From Kineosporia succinea (GTDB lineage Bacteria > Actinomycetota > Actinomycetes > Actinomycetales > Kineosporiaceae): a DNA stretch of 64,000 bases. Shown piece by piece: positions 10,308-18,835 of the stretch. Under the pieces are notes generated by a model. The model did no database searches. It was not told the DNA's origin and saw only the letters and a program-made list of their open reading frames with translations. The position numbers and the translations under genes are program-made. The first letter of the stretch is position 1; every line of letters starts with the position of its first letter. The stretch lies in assembly GCF_030811555.1 (NCBI RefSeq), contig NZ_JAUSQZ010000001.1, positions 744,001 to 808,000 on the forward strand, read 5' to 3'.

Positions 10308-10754
10308 ATGATCGAGGTCAAGCGGCACGTGGAAGCATCCCCGCAGGACGTCTTCGCCGTCCTCGCGGACGGCTGGCTCTACTCCGGCTGGGTGGTCGGC
10401 GCGTCCCGCATCCGGGCGGTGGACGACCACTGGCCGAAACCCGGCGCCAAGATCCACCATTCGGTCGGGGTCTGGCCCGCGCTGCTGAACGACGACAGCG
10501 AGGTGGTGGACGTGGTGGACGGCCACCGCCTGGTGCTCACGGCCCGCGGGTGGCCCCTGGGTGAGGCCACCGTGTACCTCGAGCTGGAGGACGACGGGGA
10601 CGGCGGCTGCCTCGTGCGCATGCAGGAAGACGCCTCGCACGGCCCGGGCAAGCTGGTGCCGCAGCCGCTGCGGCAACTGGCGATCGCGCCCCGCAACACC
10701 GAAAGCCTGCGCCGGCTGGCCCTTCTGGCCGAGGGCGGCGCTCAGCGCCGCTGA
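10308..10754 (+). CDS. SRPBCC (START-like) family protein
   Basis: This 148-residue protein begins MIEVKRHVEASPQDVFAVL, the usual first strand and helix of the SRPBCC/polyketide-cyclase fold, which binds hydrophobic ligands in a deep cavity. The start is chosen from the fold; the longer open frame runs back into the SDR gene. It probably uses a leaderless start. Its end overlaps the convergent membrane-protein gene by 13 bases. The ligand is unknown. Confidence 0.75.
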   Translation: MIEVKRHVEASPQDVFAVLADGWLYSGWVVGASRIRAVDDHWPKPGAKIHHSVGVWPALLNDDSEVVDVVDGHRLVLTARGWPLGEATVYLELEDDGDGGCLVRMQEDASHGPGKLVPQPLRQLAIAPRNTESLRRLALLAEGGAQRR

Positions 10755-11332
10755 CGCACAGCCGTCACGACACCCGCGGTGAGGGCACCGAACGTGCCGA
10801 GCACCTCGTCCCCCAGCGTGTCGGTGTAGGCGGTCGCGAGCTCGGTGCCCCCGCGGATGAAGGCGTAGTACTCGCCGATCTCCCAGAAGATCGCCATGAT
10901 CGCGCCGATCCCGGCCACCAGCAGCGCGATCTCCCAGCGGGGGCGCGGCTTGGCGCGGGTGATCAGCAGGCCCGCCCCGAACCCGAGGAACATCCAGTTC
11001 ACGAAGTGGTTGGCGTCGTCCCACCAGCCGATCGAGTCGTACAGGTCGAGCGTGTTACCGGTGACGTCGACCAGGAAGGGCAGCATGATCCAGGAGAACG
11101 CGGCCCACGGCGGGTCGTCGCGCCGCTTCGTGGTGAGCCACCAGATCACCGGCACCGTCAGCATCATCACCGGGTAGAGCACCAGCCGGGCCCCGAAACC
11201 CTTGCCCTCGAACTGGGCCAGGCCGGACGCGAAAAAGGTTGCCACCAGCAACTGCCCGATGGTGAGCACCAGCAGCACGGCGCTGACCACCCGTCCGCGG
11301 CCGTTCCCCGTCCGCACCCGTGTGTCTGTCAT
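10742..11332 (-). CDS. Small integral membrane protein, DUF2238-like
   Basis: This 196-residue protein has about five hydrophobic helices and conserved-looking polar groups within them (WWDDANHFVNW and FWEIGEYY). The D...H and E...E pattern recalls the YjdF/DUF2238 family, but I cannot confirm that. Function is unknown. The start at MTDTRV is chosen because upstream residues are unrelated to a membrane N-terminus. It is convergent with the SRPBCC gene and divergent from the holin-like gene. Confidence 0.6.
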   Translation of the reverse strand: MTDTRVRTGNGRGRVVSAVLLVLTIGQLLVATFFASGLAQFEGKGFGARLVLYPVMMLTVPVIWWLTTKRRDDPPWAAFSWIMLPFLVDVTGNTLDLYDSIGWWDDANHFVNWMFLGFGAGLLITRAKPRPRWEIALLVAGIGAIMAIFWEIGEYYAFIRGGTELATAYTDTLGDEVLGTFGALTAGVVTAVRQRR

Positions 11333-11464
11333 GCGGGCCAGTATTGCGTGATCTTGGGGCGAATCCGGCCCCGTCCCCGCACCCGAAGGGGGCACTCGGG
11401 ATGCGGGGCCGCCGGGCGCACCTAGATTCGACGGAGAGGGTGAACCGCGACCTTGGAGAAACCC

Positions 11465-11887
11465 ATGAGCGTGACCAACGAAAGGCCCGTCGCCACCTCG
11501 GCCCGGGAGAAGTCCGCCCCCGAGCTGGTGCAGGACATCACCCGCCTGGTACCGCAGCTGGCCCGCCAGGAGATCGAGCTGGCCAAGGCCGAGCTGACCG
11601 AGAAGGCCCGGCACGCGGGCATCGGGGTGGGCGCGTTCGGCGCCGCCGGCCTGGTCGCCCTGTTCGGGGTGGGCACGCTGGTCGCCGCCGCCGTGATCGG
11701 GCTGGCCGAGGCCGTGCCGGCCTGGGCGTCCGCGCTGATCGTGGGCGCCGTGCTGCTGGCCCTGGCCGGGATCATGGCGCTGGTCGGCAAGAAGCAGGTC
11801 GGCCAGGCGACACCACCGGTGCCGACCGAGGCCGTGGAGAGCACCAAGCACGACGTCGAGGCCGTGAAGGAGAGTGCCCACCGATGA
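11465..11887 (+). CDS. Holin-like phage holin superfamily 3 (DUF1469) protein
   Basis: This 140-residue protein has an amphipathic N-terminus (LVQDITRLVPQLARQEIELA) followed by two membrane helices, the pattern of actinobacterial DUF1469/Phage_holin_3_6 proteins. These are chromosomal envelope proteins, not phage genes. The ATG at 11465 has a GGAG site 7 bases upstream. The stop overlaps the next ATG (ATGA), so it is coupled with the DUF3618 gene, its usual neighbour in actinobacteria. Confidence 0.8.
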   Translation: MSVTNERPVATSAREKSAPELVQDITRLVPQLARQEIELAKAELTEKARHAGIGVGAFGAAGLVALFGVGTLVAAAVIGLAEAVPAWASALIVGAVLLALAGIMALVGKKQVGQATPPVPTEAVESTKHDVEAVKESAHR

Positions 11888-12531
11888 GCGACAGCAACGG
11901 GGCCCCGAAGAATCCGGACCAGATCCGCGACGAGATCGACCACACCCGCGACGAACTCGCGGACACCGTCGAGGCTCTGGCCGCCCGCACCGACGTCAAG
12001 GCCCGCGCCACCGAGAAGGCGCACCAGGTGCAGGAGTCCGCACGCACCAAGGCCCACGACGTGCAGGACGCGGCCCGCACCAAGGCGCACGAGTTGCGTG
12101 AGCAGGCCCGCGGGGTGCAGCAGAACGTGAGGACGCAGGCCGCGGCCGTCGGCACGACCGTCACCGAGAAGGCGGGCCAGACGGGTGAACAGGCCCGTCA
12201 CCGGGCCGAGCAGGCCGTGACCGCCGCGGCCGAGAAGACGTCACAGGTGCGCACGGTCGCGTCCGAGAAGACCTCCCAGGCGCGCACGGTCGCGTCCGAG
12301 AAGACCTCGCAGGCACGCACGGTGGCCGCGGAGAAGACCGAGCACGCCCGCACGGTCGCCGCGGAGAAGACCGAGCACGCCCGCACCGTCGCCGCCGAGA
12401 AGGCCCACACGGCTCAGGAGACGGTTCAGCAGCAGCGGCAGCAACGTCCGTGGCTGTTCCCGGCCCTGGGCGGTGCCCTGGCGTTCGTCACCGGCCTGTT
12501 CGTCTGGCTGCGTCGGCGCCGCACCCCCTGA
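11884..12531 (+). CDS. DUF3618 protein with hendecad repeats
   Basis: This 215-residue protein starts with the DUF3618 signature (PDQIRDEIDHTRDELADTVE, residues about 8-28). It continues as a long alanine/glutamate/lysine-rich helix and ends in one membrane segment with an RRRR anchor. Residues about 117-171 are five copies of an 11-residue unit such as EKTEHARTVAA, encoded by five 33-bp repeats. Eleven-residue periodicity is typical of amphipathic helices in LEA and apolipoprotein-like proteins, so a membrane-surface or desiccation role is possible. It is coupled to the holin-like gene. Confidence 0.8.
   Translation: MSDSNGAPKNPDQIRDEIDHTRDELADTVEALAARTDVKARATEKAHQVQESARTKAHDVQDAARTKAHELREQARGVQQNVRTQAAAVGTTVTEKAGQTGEQARHRAEQAVTAAAEKTSQVRTVASEKTSQARTVASEKTSQARTVAAEKTEHARTVAAEKTEHARTVAAEKAHTAQETVQQQRQQRPWLFPALGGALAFVTGLFVWLRRRRTP
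12232..12396 (+). repeat. Five 33-bp in-frame repeats in the DUF3618 gene
   Basis: Five consecutive 33-bp units encode the 11-residue helix repeat EKT(S/E)(Q/H)(A/V)RTVA(S/A). Two sequence subtypes occur: EKTSQ in the first three units and EKTEH in the last two. Confidence 0.9.
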
Positions 12532-12575
12532 CGGCCACGGCCCGGCGCACGACGGGCGACGCGGGAAGGGCCGCG

Positions 12576-13238
12576 TCAGCCGACCCCGGGCAGCGGCGTG
12601 ACCCCCGAGCGCGAGGGACGCAGCCCGTCGAGGATCACGCCGATCACCCGGCGATAGGTCTCCGGCGAGCTGCCCTTCTGCGCCGCGAAGTCGATGCTGC
12701 TCACCGCCGCCATCGTCAGCGCGAGCAGGTCGTGGGGCACCACGTCGTGCCGGATCACCCCGGCGTCCTGGCAGCGGCGCACCATCCGGCCGATGCTGTC
12801 GCGCATCAGCAGCTGGTGCCGGTGCACCACCTCCTCGACCCGCTCCGACGACGAGCCCCGGGCCCAGCCGAAGGTCTCCGAGTAGCCGGTGATCACGAAC
12901 TCCCGGAACCCCCTGTCCCGCGAGAACTCCCGCACCCCACCTTCGAAGAACTCGACGAATCCCTCCCACGGGTCGTCGGCCTCCAGCGCCCGGGCCACGT
13001 CGTCGCGTGCGGTCGCGAACCGGATCTCGAACAGCGCCAGGATCAGCTCGTCCTTGTTGGAGAAGCGCCGGTAGACCGTGGCCACCCCGACCCCGGCGGT
13101 CGCCGCCACGTCGGCCAGCGTCGCGTGCAGCCCCTTCGCGCCGAAGACCTCGCCCGCCGCCCGCAGAATCCGTTCCGCGACATTCACACCCGAAAGGGCA
13201 TCGTCGGGTGCTTCGGTGCGCCCGGAAGAAGTGTTCAC
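12576..13238 (-). CDS. TetR family repressor
   Basis: This 220-residue regulator has an N-terminal TetR helix-turn-helix (residues about 18-65: TLADVAATAGVGVATVYRRF) and a variable ligand-binding C-terminus. It is divergent from an MFS exporter, and the 100-bp gap holds two near-identical inverted repeats, so it very probably represses both genes and is released by an exported compound. The GTG at 13238 is preferred over an upstream TTG: TACCCT ends 7 bases before it, suggesting a leaderless transcript. Confidence 0.88.
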   Translation of the reverse strand: MNTSSGRTEAPDDALSGVNVAERILRAAGEVFGAKGLHATLADVAATAGVGVATVYRRFSNKDELILALFEIRFATARDDVARALEADDPWEGFVEFFEGGVREFSRDRGFREFVITGYSETFGWARGSSSERVEEVVHRHQLLMRDSIGRMVRRCQDAGVIRHDVVPHDLLALTMAAVSSIDFAAQKGSSPETYRRVIGVILDGLRPSRSGVTPLPGVG

Positions 13239-13245
13239 GCGAGTC

Positions 13246-13251
13246 AGGGTA
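13246..13251 (-). promoter_or_regulatory. Candidate -10 of the leaderless tetR promoter
   Basis: On the minus strand TACCCT lies 7 bases before the GTG, with operator 1 immediately upstream where the -35 would be. Repressor binding there would give autoregulation. Confidence 0.45.
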
Positions 13252-13256
13252 GCAAC

Positions 13257-13274
13257 GCGGAACAACTATTCCGC
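13257..13274. promoter_or_regulatory. TetR operator 1
   Basis: GCGGAACAACTATTCCGC is an inverted repeat with 6-bp arms (GCGGAA and TTCCGC). A near-copy lies 34 bp further on, making this a confident operator for the adjacent repressor. Confidence 0.75.
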
Positions 13275-13290
13275 TATGGTGGCCACACCC

Positions 13291-13308
13291 CCGGAACAGC
13301 TATTCCGC
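13291..13308. promoter_or_regulatory. TetR operator 2
   Basis: CCGGAACAGCTATTCCGC differs from operator 1 at two positions. It lies 30 bases before the MFS gene start. The 34-bp centre spacing would put both sites on nearly the same helix face. Confidence 0.75.
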
Positions 13309-13337
13309 GATCCCCCACGCCTCGAAGGGCCTGACGC

Positions 13338-14807
13338 ATGTCCAGCACCACCACGTCGAGACAGCAGTGGCTGATCCTCGGCGTCATCTCGATCGCCCAG
13401 CTCATGGTCGTGCTCGACGCCACCATCGTGAACATCGCCCTGCCCGCCGCGCAGACCGATCTGCAGTTCGACGACGCGCAGCGCCAGTGGGTCGTCACGG
13501 CCTACTCGCTGGCCTTCGGCAGCCTGCTGCTGATCGGCGGGCGCCTCAACGACATGTTCGGCAGCAAGCTCGGCTTCCTGGTCGGCCTGGTCGGTTTCGC
13601 GGCGGCCAGCGCGCTGGGCGGCTGGGCCCCGAACTTCGAGATCCTGATCGTGGCCCGCGCCCTCCAGGGAGCGTTCGGCGCCCTGCTGGCCCCGGCCGCG
13701 CTGGCCATGCTCACCGTCACGTTCCTCGGATCCGCCGACCGGGGTAAGGCTTTCGGCATCTTCGGGGCCGTGGCCGGTTCCGGGGCGGCGGTCGGCCTGC
13801 TGCTCGGCGGCGTGCTCACCGAGTACCTGTCGTGGCGCTGGTGCCTCTACGTCAACGTGATCTTCGCCGTGATCGCGGTGATCGGCGCCCTGCGCCTGCT
13901 GCCCGCCAACGAGCGGGAGAGCGGCAAGCTGTCGTTCGACTGGGCCGGCTCGATCCTCGCGGTGGCCGGGATCTTCCTGGTGGTCTACGGGTTCGCCCGC
14001 TCCGAGACCGAGGGCTGGACCGACACCGTCACGCTGACCAGCCTGATCGTCGGCATCGTGCTGGTGATCGGCTTCGTCGTGGCCGAGCGCCTGGTGGCCC
14101 ATCCGCTGCTGCCGCTGCACATCCTGCTCGACCGGGTGCGCGGCACCTCGTACCTGGTCATGCTGATCGCCGCGGTCGGCATGTTCGCCGTCTTCCTGTT
14201 CGTCACGTACTACGTGCAGGGCGTGCTCGGCTACTCCCCCGTGCAGTCCGGTTTCGCCTTCCTGCCGATGGTTTTCGCGATCGGTGTGAGCGCCCAGTTC
14301 AACGGCACCCCGGCGTTCCAGACCCGGATCGGCTCGAAGATCCAGGTCGGCGTGGGCGCGCTGCTCGCCGCGGCCGGCATGCTGCTGTTCACCGGCTTCG
14401 GCGCCGACAGCTCCTACCTCACCGCCCTGCTGCCCGGCCTGCTGCTCACGGGCCTGGGCCTGGGCTGCATCTTCGCGGTCGCGATCGGCTCGTCCACGAT
14501 CGGCGTCGAGCCGCACCAGGCCGGCGTCGCCTCGGCCACGGTCAACACCGCCCAGCAGGTCGGCGGCTCCATCGGTGTGGCTCTGCTGAGCAGCATCTCG
14601 GCCACCGCGATGACCGACTACGTCACCGCGCACACCACCGACGCCGACGTCGCCGTGCAGGCCCAGCTGGCCTCGTACGACGCGGCCTTCCTGTGGTCGG
14701 CGGCGTTCTTCGCGGCCGCCGCCGTGGTCGCCTTCGCGCTGTACCCCTCGCGCCGGGTCACCGCCCAGATGGCGGCCGAGAACGAGCACGTCGCGGTGCA
14801 CATGTAA
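13338..14807 (+). CDS. MFS drug exporter, DHA2 (14-helix) family
   Basis: This 489-residue membrane protein has about 14 hydrophobic helices. It carries the DHA2/EmrB-QacA signature LMVVLDATIVNIALP in helix 1 and GGRLNDMFGSK as motif A, with a glycine-rich motif C (GSGAAVGLLLGG) in helix 5. It should expel a hydrophobic compound in exchange for protons. Control by the divergent TetR through the two shared operators is likely. The start is preceded by GAAGGG. Confidence 0.9.
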   Translation: MSSTTTSRQQWLILGVISIAQLMVVLDATIVNIALPAAQTDLQFDDAQRQWVVTAYSLAFGSLLLIGGRLNDMFGSKLGFLVGLVGFAAASALGGWAPNFEILIVARALQGAFGALLAPAALAMLTVTFLGSADRGKAFGIFGAVAGSGAAVGLLLGGVLTEYLSWRWCLYVNVIFAVIAVIGALRLLPANERESGKLSFDWAGSILAVAGIFLVVYGFARSETEGWTDTVTLTSLIVGIVLVIGFVVAERLVAHPLLPLHILLDRVRGTSYLVMLIAAVGMFAVFLFVTYYVQGVLGYSPVQSGFAFLPMVFAIGVSAQFNGTPAFQTRIGSKIQVGVGALLAAAGMLLFTGFGADSSYLTALLPGLLLTGLGLGCIFAVAIGSSTIGVEPHQAGVASATVNTAQQVGGSIGVALLSSISATAMTDYVTAHTTDADVAVQAQLASYDAAFLWSAAFFAAAAVVAFALYPSRRVTAQMAAENEHVAVHM

Positions 14808-14825
14808 ACGCGACCACCGGAACAC

Positions 14826-14864
14826 GAATGATGGACGCCCCGGTGACCGGGGCGTCCATCATTC
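14826..14864. terminator. Bidirectional hairpin terminator
   Basis: Arms of 18 bp (GAATGATGGACGCCCCGG and its complement) close on a three-base loop between convergent genes. The left arm matches a motif seen at four other junctions in this window. Confidence 0.8.
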
Positions 14865-14875
14865 AGTTCGGCCGG

Positions 14876-15490
14876 TCAGCCCTTGACCTCGGCCAGGCGG
14901 GCCTTGCTCAGCTTGAGCATCGCCCGGGCCTGAGTGACGGAATCCAGGCTGCCACCGCTGTTCCCGGCCGCGGCGACCTTCTCGCCCCGCTCCTTCAGCC
15001 AGGCGGCGTCGTCCTTCAGGTAGTTCTCGCGGTCCTTCGTGCTGATCGCGTAGAAGAAGCGCTGCTTCTGGTACGTGTCGATCTGGTAGTCGGTCTCGAC
15101 GACCTGCGCCAGGAAGCAGTTGGTCATCTGCTGGGTGTTGCCGTTCTCGTCACACTCGCCGACCGGCGTGGTGAACGGCTCCTCGATCTTCAGGTACTCC
15201 AGGCCGTCACCGGACTCGGATCCGCCTGCGGTGCCGGTCTTCCCGGCCGAGGTGGAGGCGTTCTCGGCCGTGCCGGCATCAGCCTCGGTGGCCGTGTCAC
15301 TGTCGGCATCAGCGGCGGCGCCGGTCGTGGCCACCGCCGTCGGGGTCTGCTCAGCCTGGGCGGAGTCCTGCGTGGAGCCCTGCGCGGAGTCCTGCGCGGA
15401 GTCGGTTCCGCACGCGGCGACCCCGAGCACCCCGGCGATCGCCAGGGCGGCGAGGATCGGGACGTTCCGGCTGCGTGCTGCGGTACCCAT
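14876..15490 (-). CDS. Lipoprotein with LprI-like C-terminal domain
   Basis: This 204-residue protein has a lipoprotein signal peptide ending in the lipobox GVAAC at about residue 26, so it should be anchored outside the membrane. Next comes a low-complexity Ala/Asp/Gln/Thr linker (about residues 27-100). The C-terminal domain (DDAAWLKERGEKVAAAGNSG to LSKARLAEV) resembles LprI/DUF1311, a family that includes lysozyme inhibitors. That match is by pattern only and the cysteines of the family are partly absent. The ATG has a GGAGATC site. Confidence 0.65.
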   Translation of the reverse strand: MGTAARSRNVPILAALAIAGVLGVAACGTDSAQDSAQGSTQDSAQAEQTPTAVATTGAAADADSDTATEADAGTAENASTSAGKTGTAGGSESGDGLEYLKIEEPFTTPVGECDENGNTQQMTNCFLAQVVETDYQIDTYQKQRFFYAISTKDRENYLKDDAAWLKERGEKVAAAGNSGGSLDSVTQARAMLKLSKARLAEVKG

Positions 15491-15722
15491 GATGATCTCC
15501 TCGTGAGGGTGGGGTTCAGGTTCCGGGTCGCTCCGGGCGGTGTGTTCCCGCCGCCTCCCGGGCGGCGTCGCCTCGTTCGGACACACCATGTGAGATGGCG
15601 GGCGGCCCCCGGAAAGTTCGGGTGACCCCCGTCACAGGCCCGTTCGGCGCAACCCGACCGCCCGCCGTCGAGGGGGGCCCTCTCGAACGGCGACCACACC
15701 GTCCGCATGCCACCGTGAACGC

Positions 15723-16772
15723 ATGTGGGGAAGCAGGCGGCGCACGCCCGAACCGGCCGGTGACCTGCCCGAGGAGAACCCCGTGGACTCGCCCACGGAG
15801 TTGCCGAGGCGCTCGTGGCTGAAGGTGCTCAAAGGCTCCGCGAAGGAGTTCTCCGAGGACCAGCTCACCGATTCCGCCGCTGCCCTGACCTATTACGGGG
15901 TGCAGGCTCTGTTCCCCGGCCTGCTCGTGCTGGTGTCACTGCTGGGGTTCCTGTCCAGCGACAGCATCGGCGAACTGCGCGCGAACCTCGAGCCGGTGCT
16001 GCCCGGCTCGTTCCGGAAGATCGTCGACGACATCCTCGGCCAGGTCGGGAACAAGCCCGGGTCGGCCAGTTTCGCGTTCGTGCTGGGCCTGGTGACGGCC
16101 CTGTGGTCGTCGTCGGGCTACATCGCGGCGTTCATGCGTGCGTCGAACATCGTCTACGACATCCCCGAGGGCCGGCCGATCTGGAAGACCCTCCCCATCC
16201 GCGTGCTGACCACGCTGGTGATGCTGGTGCTCATCGTGATGGCCGCCGTGATCGTCATTTTCACCGGCCCGCTCGCCCAGCAGGCCGGTGACCTCCTCGG
16301 CCTCGGCAACGCCGCGGTCACGGTGTGGAGCATCGCGAAATGGCCCGTGCTGCTGGTCATCATGATGCTGGAGCTGGCGATCCTGTACTGGGCCGCCCCG
16401 AACGCCAAGCAAGGCTTCCGCTGGGTGACGCCGGGCGGCATCCTGGCCGTGGTGCTCTGGGCGATCGCCTCGGCCGGCTTCGGCTTCTACGTCGCCAACT
16501 TCTCGAGCTACGACGCCACCTACGGCACGTTCGCCGGCATCGTGATCTTCCTGATCTGGATGTGGATCTCGAACCTGGCCATCCTGCTCGGCGCCGAGTT
16601 CAACGCCGAGCTCGACCGTGCCCGCGCCGAGCACGACGGCCTCCCCGCCGGCACCGAGCCCTACGTCGCCCTGCGCGACACCCGGGGGCTCGACGACGAC
16701 GAACTCGCCGAGGTCGAGGGCTCCCGCCGCCACCTGCGCCCCGACCGGGGCGGCGACGCGGGCAGCGCCTGA
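15723..16772 (+). CDS. YihY/BrkB family membrane protein
   Basis: This 349-residue protein has six hydrophobic helices and the family features DSAAALTYYGVQALFPGLLV near the first helix and YGTFAGIVIFLIWMWISN near the last. The family was once called ribonuclease BN, a misassignment. Its true role is unknown, with proposals in transport or envelope function. The charged tail after residue 300 is unconserved. It is a single gene, with no clear ribosome site. Confidence 0.88.
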   Translation: MWGSRRRTPEPAGDLPEENPVDSPTELPRRSWLKVLKGSAKEFSEDQLTDSAAALTYYGVQALFPGLLVLVSLLGFLSSDSIGELRANLEPVLPGSFRKIVDDILGQVGNKPGSASFAFVLGLVTALWSSSGYIAAFMRASNIVYDIPEGRPIWKTLPIRVLTTLVMLVLIVMAAVIVIFTGPLAQQAGDLLGLGNAAVTVWSIAKWPVLLVIMMLELAILYWAAPNAKQGFRWVTPGGILAVVLWAIASAGFGFYVANFSSYDATYGTFAGIVIFLIWMWISNLAILLGAEFNAELDRARAEHDGLPAGTEPYVALRDTRGLDDDELAEVEGSRRHLRPDRGGDAGSA

Positions 16773-16863
16773 ACCCCGCGCCGGCCCAGCCGCGGGCCCG
16801 CTCCCCGGTGGGATCACACCGGATTCCGGGAAGCTCGTCCCACCCCGCGCGGTTCCCGTTGCC

Positions 16864-17931
16864 ATGAGTCTTCTGTTCTCACCGCTCACCCTGCGCGGCG
16901 TCACCGTGCCGAACCGCGCCTGGGTCTCGCCGATGTGCCAGTACTCCAGCGAGAAGGGGCATCCGACCGACTGGCACCTGGTGCACCTGGGTGCGCTGGC
17001 CCGGGGCGGCGCCGGCCTGGTCATGCAGGAGGCCACCGCCGTGGTGCCCGAGGGCCGGATCTCGCCGGAGGACGCCGGGATCTGGAACGACTCGCAGGCC
17101 GGGGACTACGAGCGCATCACCCGCTTCGTCCGCGAGCAGGGGTCGGTGCCCGCGATCCAGCTGGCCCACGCCGGGCGCAAGGCCTCGACCTACGCGCCGT
17201 GGCGGGGCAAGGGCTCGGTGCCGAAGAGCGAGGGCGGCTGGAAGACCGTGGCCCCGTCCGAGAACGCGTTCAACGGCTTCGACGTCCCCGCCGAGATCGC
17301 CGCCGCCGACATCCCGGCGCTGGTGCAGGCCTGGGCCGACGCGGCCCGCCGCGCGGTGACGGCCGGGTTCGAGGTGCTCGAGGTGCACGCCGCCCACGGC
17401 TACCTGCTGCACCAGTTCCTTTCCCCCGTCAGCAACCTGCGCACCGACTCCTACGGCGGTGACCTCGCCGGGCGCTCGAAGCTGCTCCTGGAGGTGGTGG
17501 ACGCGGTGCGCGCGGTGATTCCGGACGCCACCCCGCTGCTGGTGCGGGTCAGCGCGACCGACTGGGTGCCGAACGGCCTCGACGTCGAGGAGGTGGCCCA
17601 GGTCGCGACCACGCTCAAGGACCACGGCGTGGACCTGATCGACGTCTCCAGCGGCGGCAACCACCCCGACCAGAAGATCACCGTCGGCCCCGGCTACCAG
17701 GTGCCCTTCGCCCGGCGGATCAAGGAGGCCAGTGGCCTGCCCACCGCGGCGGTCGGCCTGATCACCGAGCCGAAGCAGGCCGAGCAGGTGCTCGAGGAGG
17801 GCTCGGCCGACGCCGTGCTGCTCGGCCGGGTGCTGCTGCGCGAGCCGAGCTGGCCCCAGCGCGCCGCCGCCGAGCTGGGCGACGACCTGCCCTGGCCCCC
17901 GCAGTACGTCCGCGGCCGCGCGAGCCGCTGA
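16864..17931 (+). CDS. NADPH dehydrogenase, old yellow enzyme (YqjM-like)
   Basis: This 355-residue FMN enzyme reduces activated C=C bonds of enones and similar electrophiles with NADPH. The YqjM-class pattern is present: SPMCQYS (redox-tuning cysteine and tyrosine), AHAGRKA, and HAAHGYLLHQFLSP with the substrate-binding histidine pair. VDLIDVSSGG and the late GRV...P phosphate-binding stretch complete the TIM barrel. The start was chosen at MSLLFSPL, the usual N-terminus. It is terminated by a strong hairpin. Confidence 0.9.
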   Translation: MSLLFSPLTLRGVTVPNRAWVSPMCQYSSEKGHPTDWHLVHLGALARGGAGLVMQEATAVVPEGRISPEDAGIWNDSQAGDYERITRFVREQGSVPAIQLAHAGRKASTYAPWRGKGSVPKSEGGWKTVAPSENAFNGFDVPAEIAAADIPALVQAWADAARRAVTAGFEVLEVHAAHGYLLHQFLSPVSNLRTDSYGGDLAGRSKLLLEVVDAVRAVIPDATPLLVRVSATDWVPNGLDVEEVAQVATTLKDHGVDLIDVSSGGNHPDQKITVGPGYQVPFARRIKEASGLPTAAVGLITEPKQAEQVLEEGSADAVLLGRVLLREPSWPQRAAAELGDDLPWPPQYVRGRASR

Positions 17932-17939
17932 TCCCCGGT

Positions 17940-17976
17940 GGACGGCGCCCCTCCTCCGGCCCCAGGGGCGCCGTCC
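17940..17976 (+). terminator. Hairpin terminator after the old yellow enzyme gene
   Basis: Perfect 13-bp arms (GGACGGCGCCCCT and its complement) with an 11-base loop, starting 8 bases after the stop. Confidence 0.75.
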
Positions 17977-18316
17977 GTCGTTCCGGGCGTGTGGATCTCA
18001 CCACGCGGCCATCACTCATCGTGATTCGCACAGCGCTGGCGGAGAGTGACATGACCACCGCGTAGTGCAGGAATGCCAGGGAATTGGTGTGCAGTCGCCC
18101 ACAGCAGCCCGAATTGGCTTGCGGAGAGTAGTCGGCGCCCGATAGGACCACTCAGGGTCGTGATGACGGCATCAGTTGGGCGTCATCGAGACCGACAACA
18201 CCAAGTAGAGATCACGGCTCCGCAGCTCCAGCCACGCGCACCCTCACGCGCAAGCCACCCGGCGCCGACGCAGCACGCTCGACAGATCAGCCCTCGTGGC
18301 CGGAAGGAAACGTACC
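17977..18316 (+). other. Long leader of the first Roadblock gene
   Basis: About 340 bases without a gene, visibly lower in GC than the surroundings. It must hold the promoter for the Roadblock gene. TTGCGG followed 16 bases later by GATAGG (around 18119-18146) is a weak candidate. I see no riboswitch-like or protein-coding pattern. Confidence 0.3.
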
Positions 18317-18685
18317 GTGAGCAACCTGGACACCGTCCTCAAGGAAGCCATGATGATCGACGGCGCCATCGGCGTCGCTCTGGTCGACTACACGAGCGGC
18401 ATGACCCTGGGTCAGGCCGGCGGTGCCGCCCTCGACCTCGAGGTGGCGGCGGCGGGCAACACGGAGGTCGTCCGTTCCGAGATGCGCACCATGGAGGCCC
18501 TCGGGTCCCGTGAGGGCATCCAGGACATCCTGATCACCCTGACCTCGCAGTACCACCTCATCCGCCTGATCCAGGGGCAGGCCGGCGCGGGCCTGTTCCT
18601 GTACCTGGCACTCGACAAGGGCCGCGCCAACCTGGCGATGGCCCGGCACAAGCTGGCTCTGCTGGAGCGCAACATCCAGATCTGA
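18317..18685 (+). CDS. Roadblock/LC7-family protein, copy 1
   Basis: This 122-residue protein is an all-in-one Roadblock/LC7 domain: LKEAMMIDGAIGVALVDYTS, then LDLEVAAAGNTEVVR and LITLTSQYHLIRLI. The fold is a small alpha/beta dimer that, in bacteria such as Myxococcus MglB and the Streptomyces conservons, partners Ras-like GTPases. No GTPase is nearby. The GTG is chosen because GGAAGG sits 9 bases upstream and it aligns with the second copy. It is a tandem paralogue of the next gene. Confidence 0.8.
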   Translation: MSNLDTVLKEAMMIDGAIGVALVDYTSGMTLGQAGGAALDLEVAAAGNTEVVRSEMRTMEALGSREGIQDILITLTSQYHLIRLIQGQAGAGLFLYLALDKGRANLAMARHKLALLERNIQI

Positions 18686-18700
18686 GCACCGCCTCTCACG

Positions 18701-18733
18701 AACGGCGCCGACTCGCACGGGTCCGGCGCCGTT
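18701..18733 (+). terminator. Hairpin after Roadblock copy 1
   Basis: AACGGCGCC pairs with GGCGCCGTT across a short loop, followed by TTCTG. It separates the two Roadblock genes transcriptionally. Confidence 0.55.
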
Positions 18734-18805
18734 TCTGCGTCCAGGCACCATGAAAGCCCTTGGCGATCAAGGTTCTTCCGCTGCACTCCTACTGCCCCGA
18801 ACGGA

Positions 18806-18835
18806 TGACGCTGCAGCGTCACGGAAAGATTGACG
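18806..18835 (+). promoter_or_regulatory. Palindrome and -35 upstream of Roadblock copy 2
   Basis: TGACGCTGCAGCGTCA (18806-18821) is a perfect 16-bp palindrome. Nine bases later TTGACG (18830-18835) is a good -35, but the -10 at 17-bp spacing (CATTCC) is weak. The palindrome could bind an activator. Copy 1 has no equivalent, so the two copies are probably regulated differently. Confidence 0.4.

Noticed and set aside
11465-11887. Prophage holin
   Set aside because: The holin superfamily 3 (DUF1469) name reflects fold only. No phage genes are nearby and the DUF3618 neighbour is the usual chromosomal partner.
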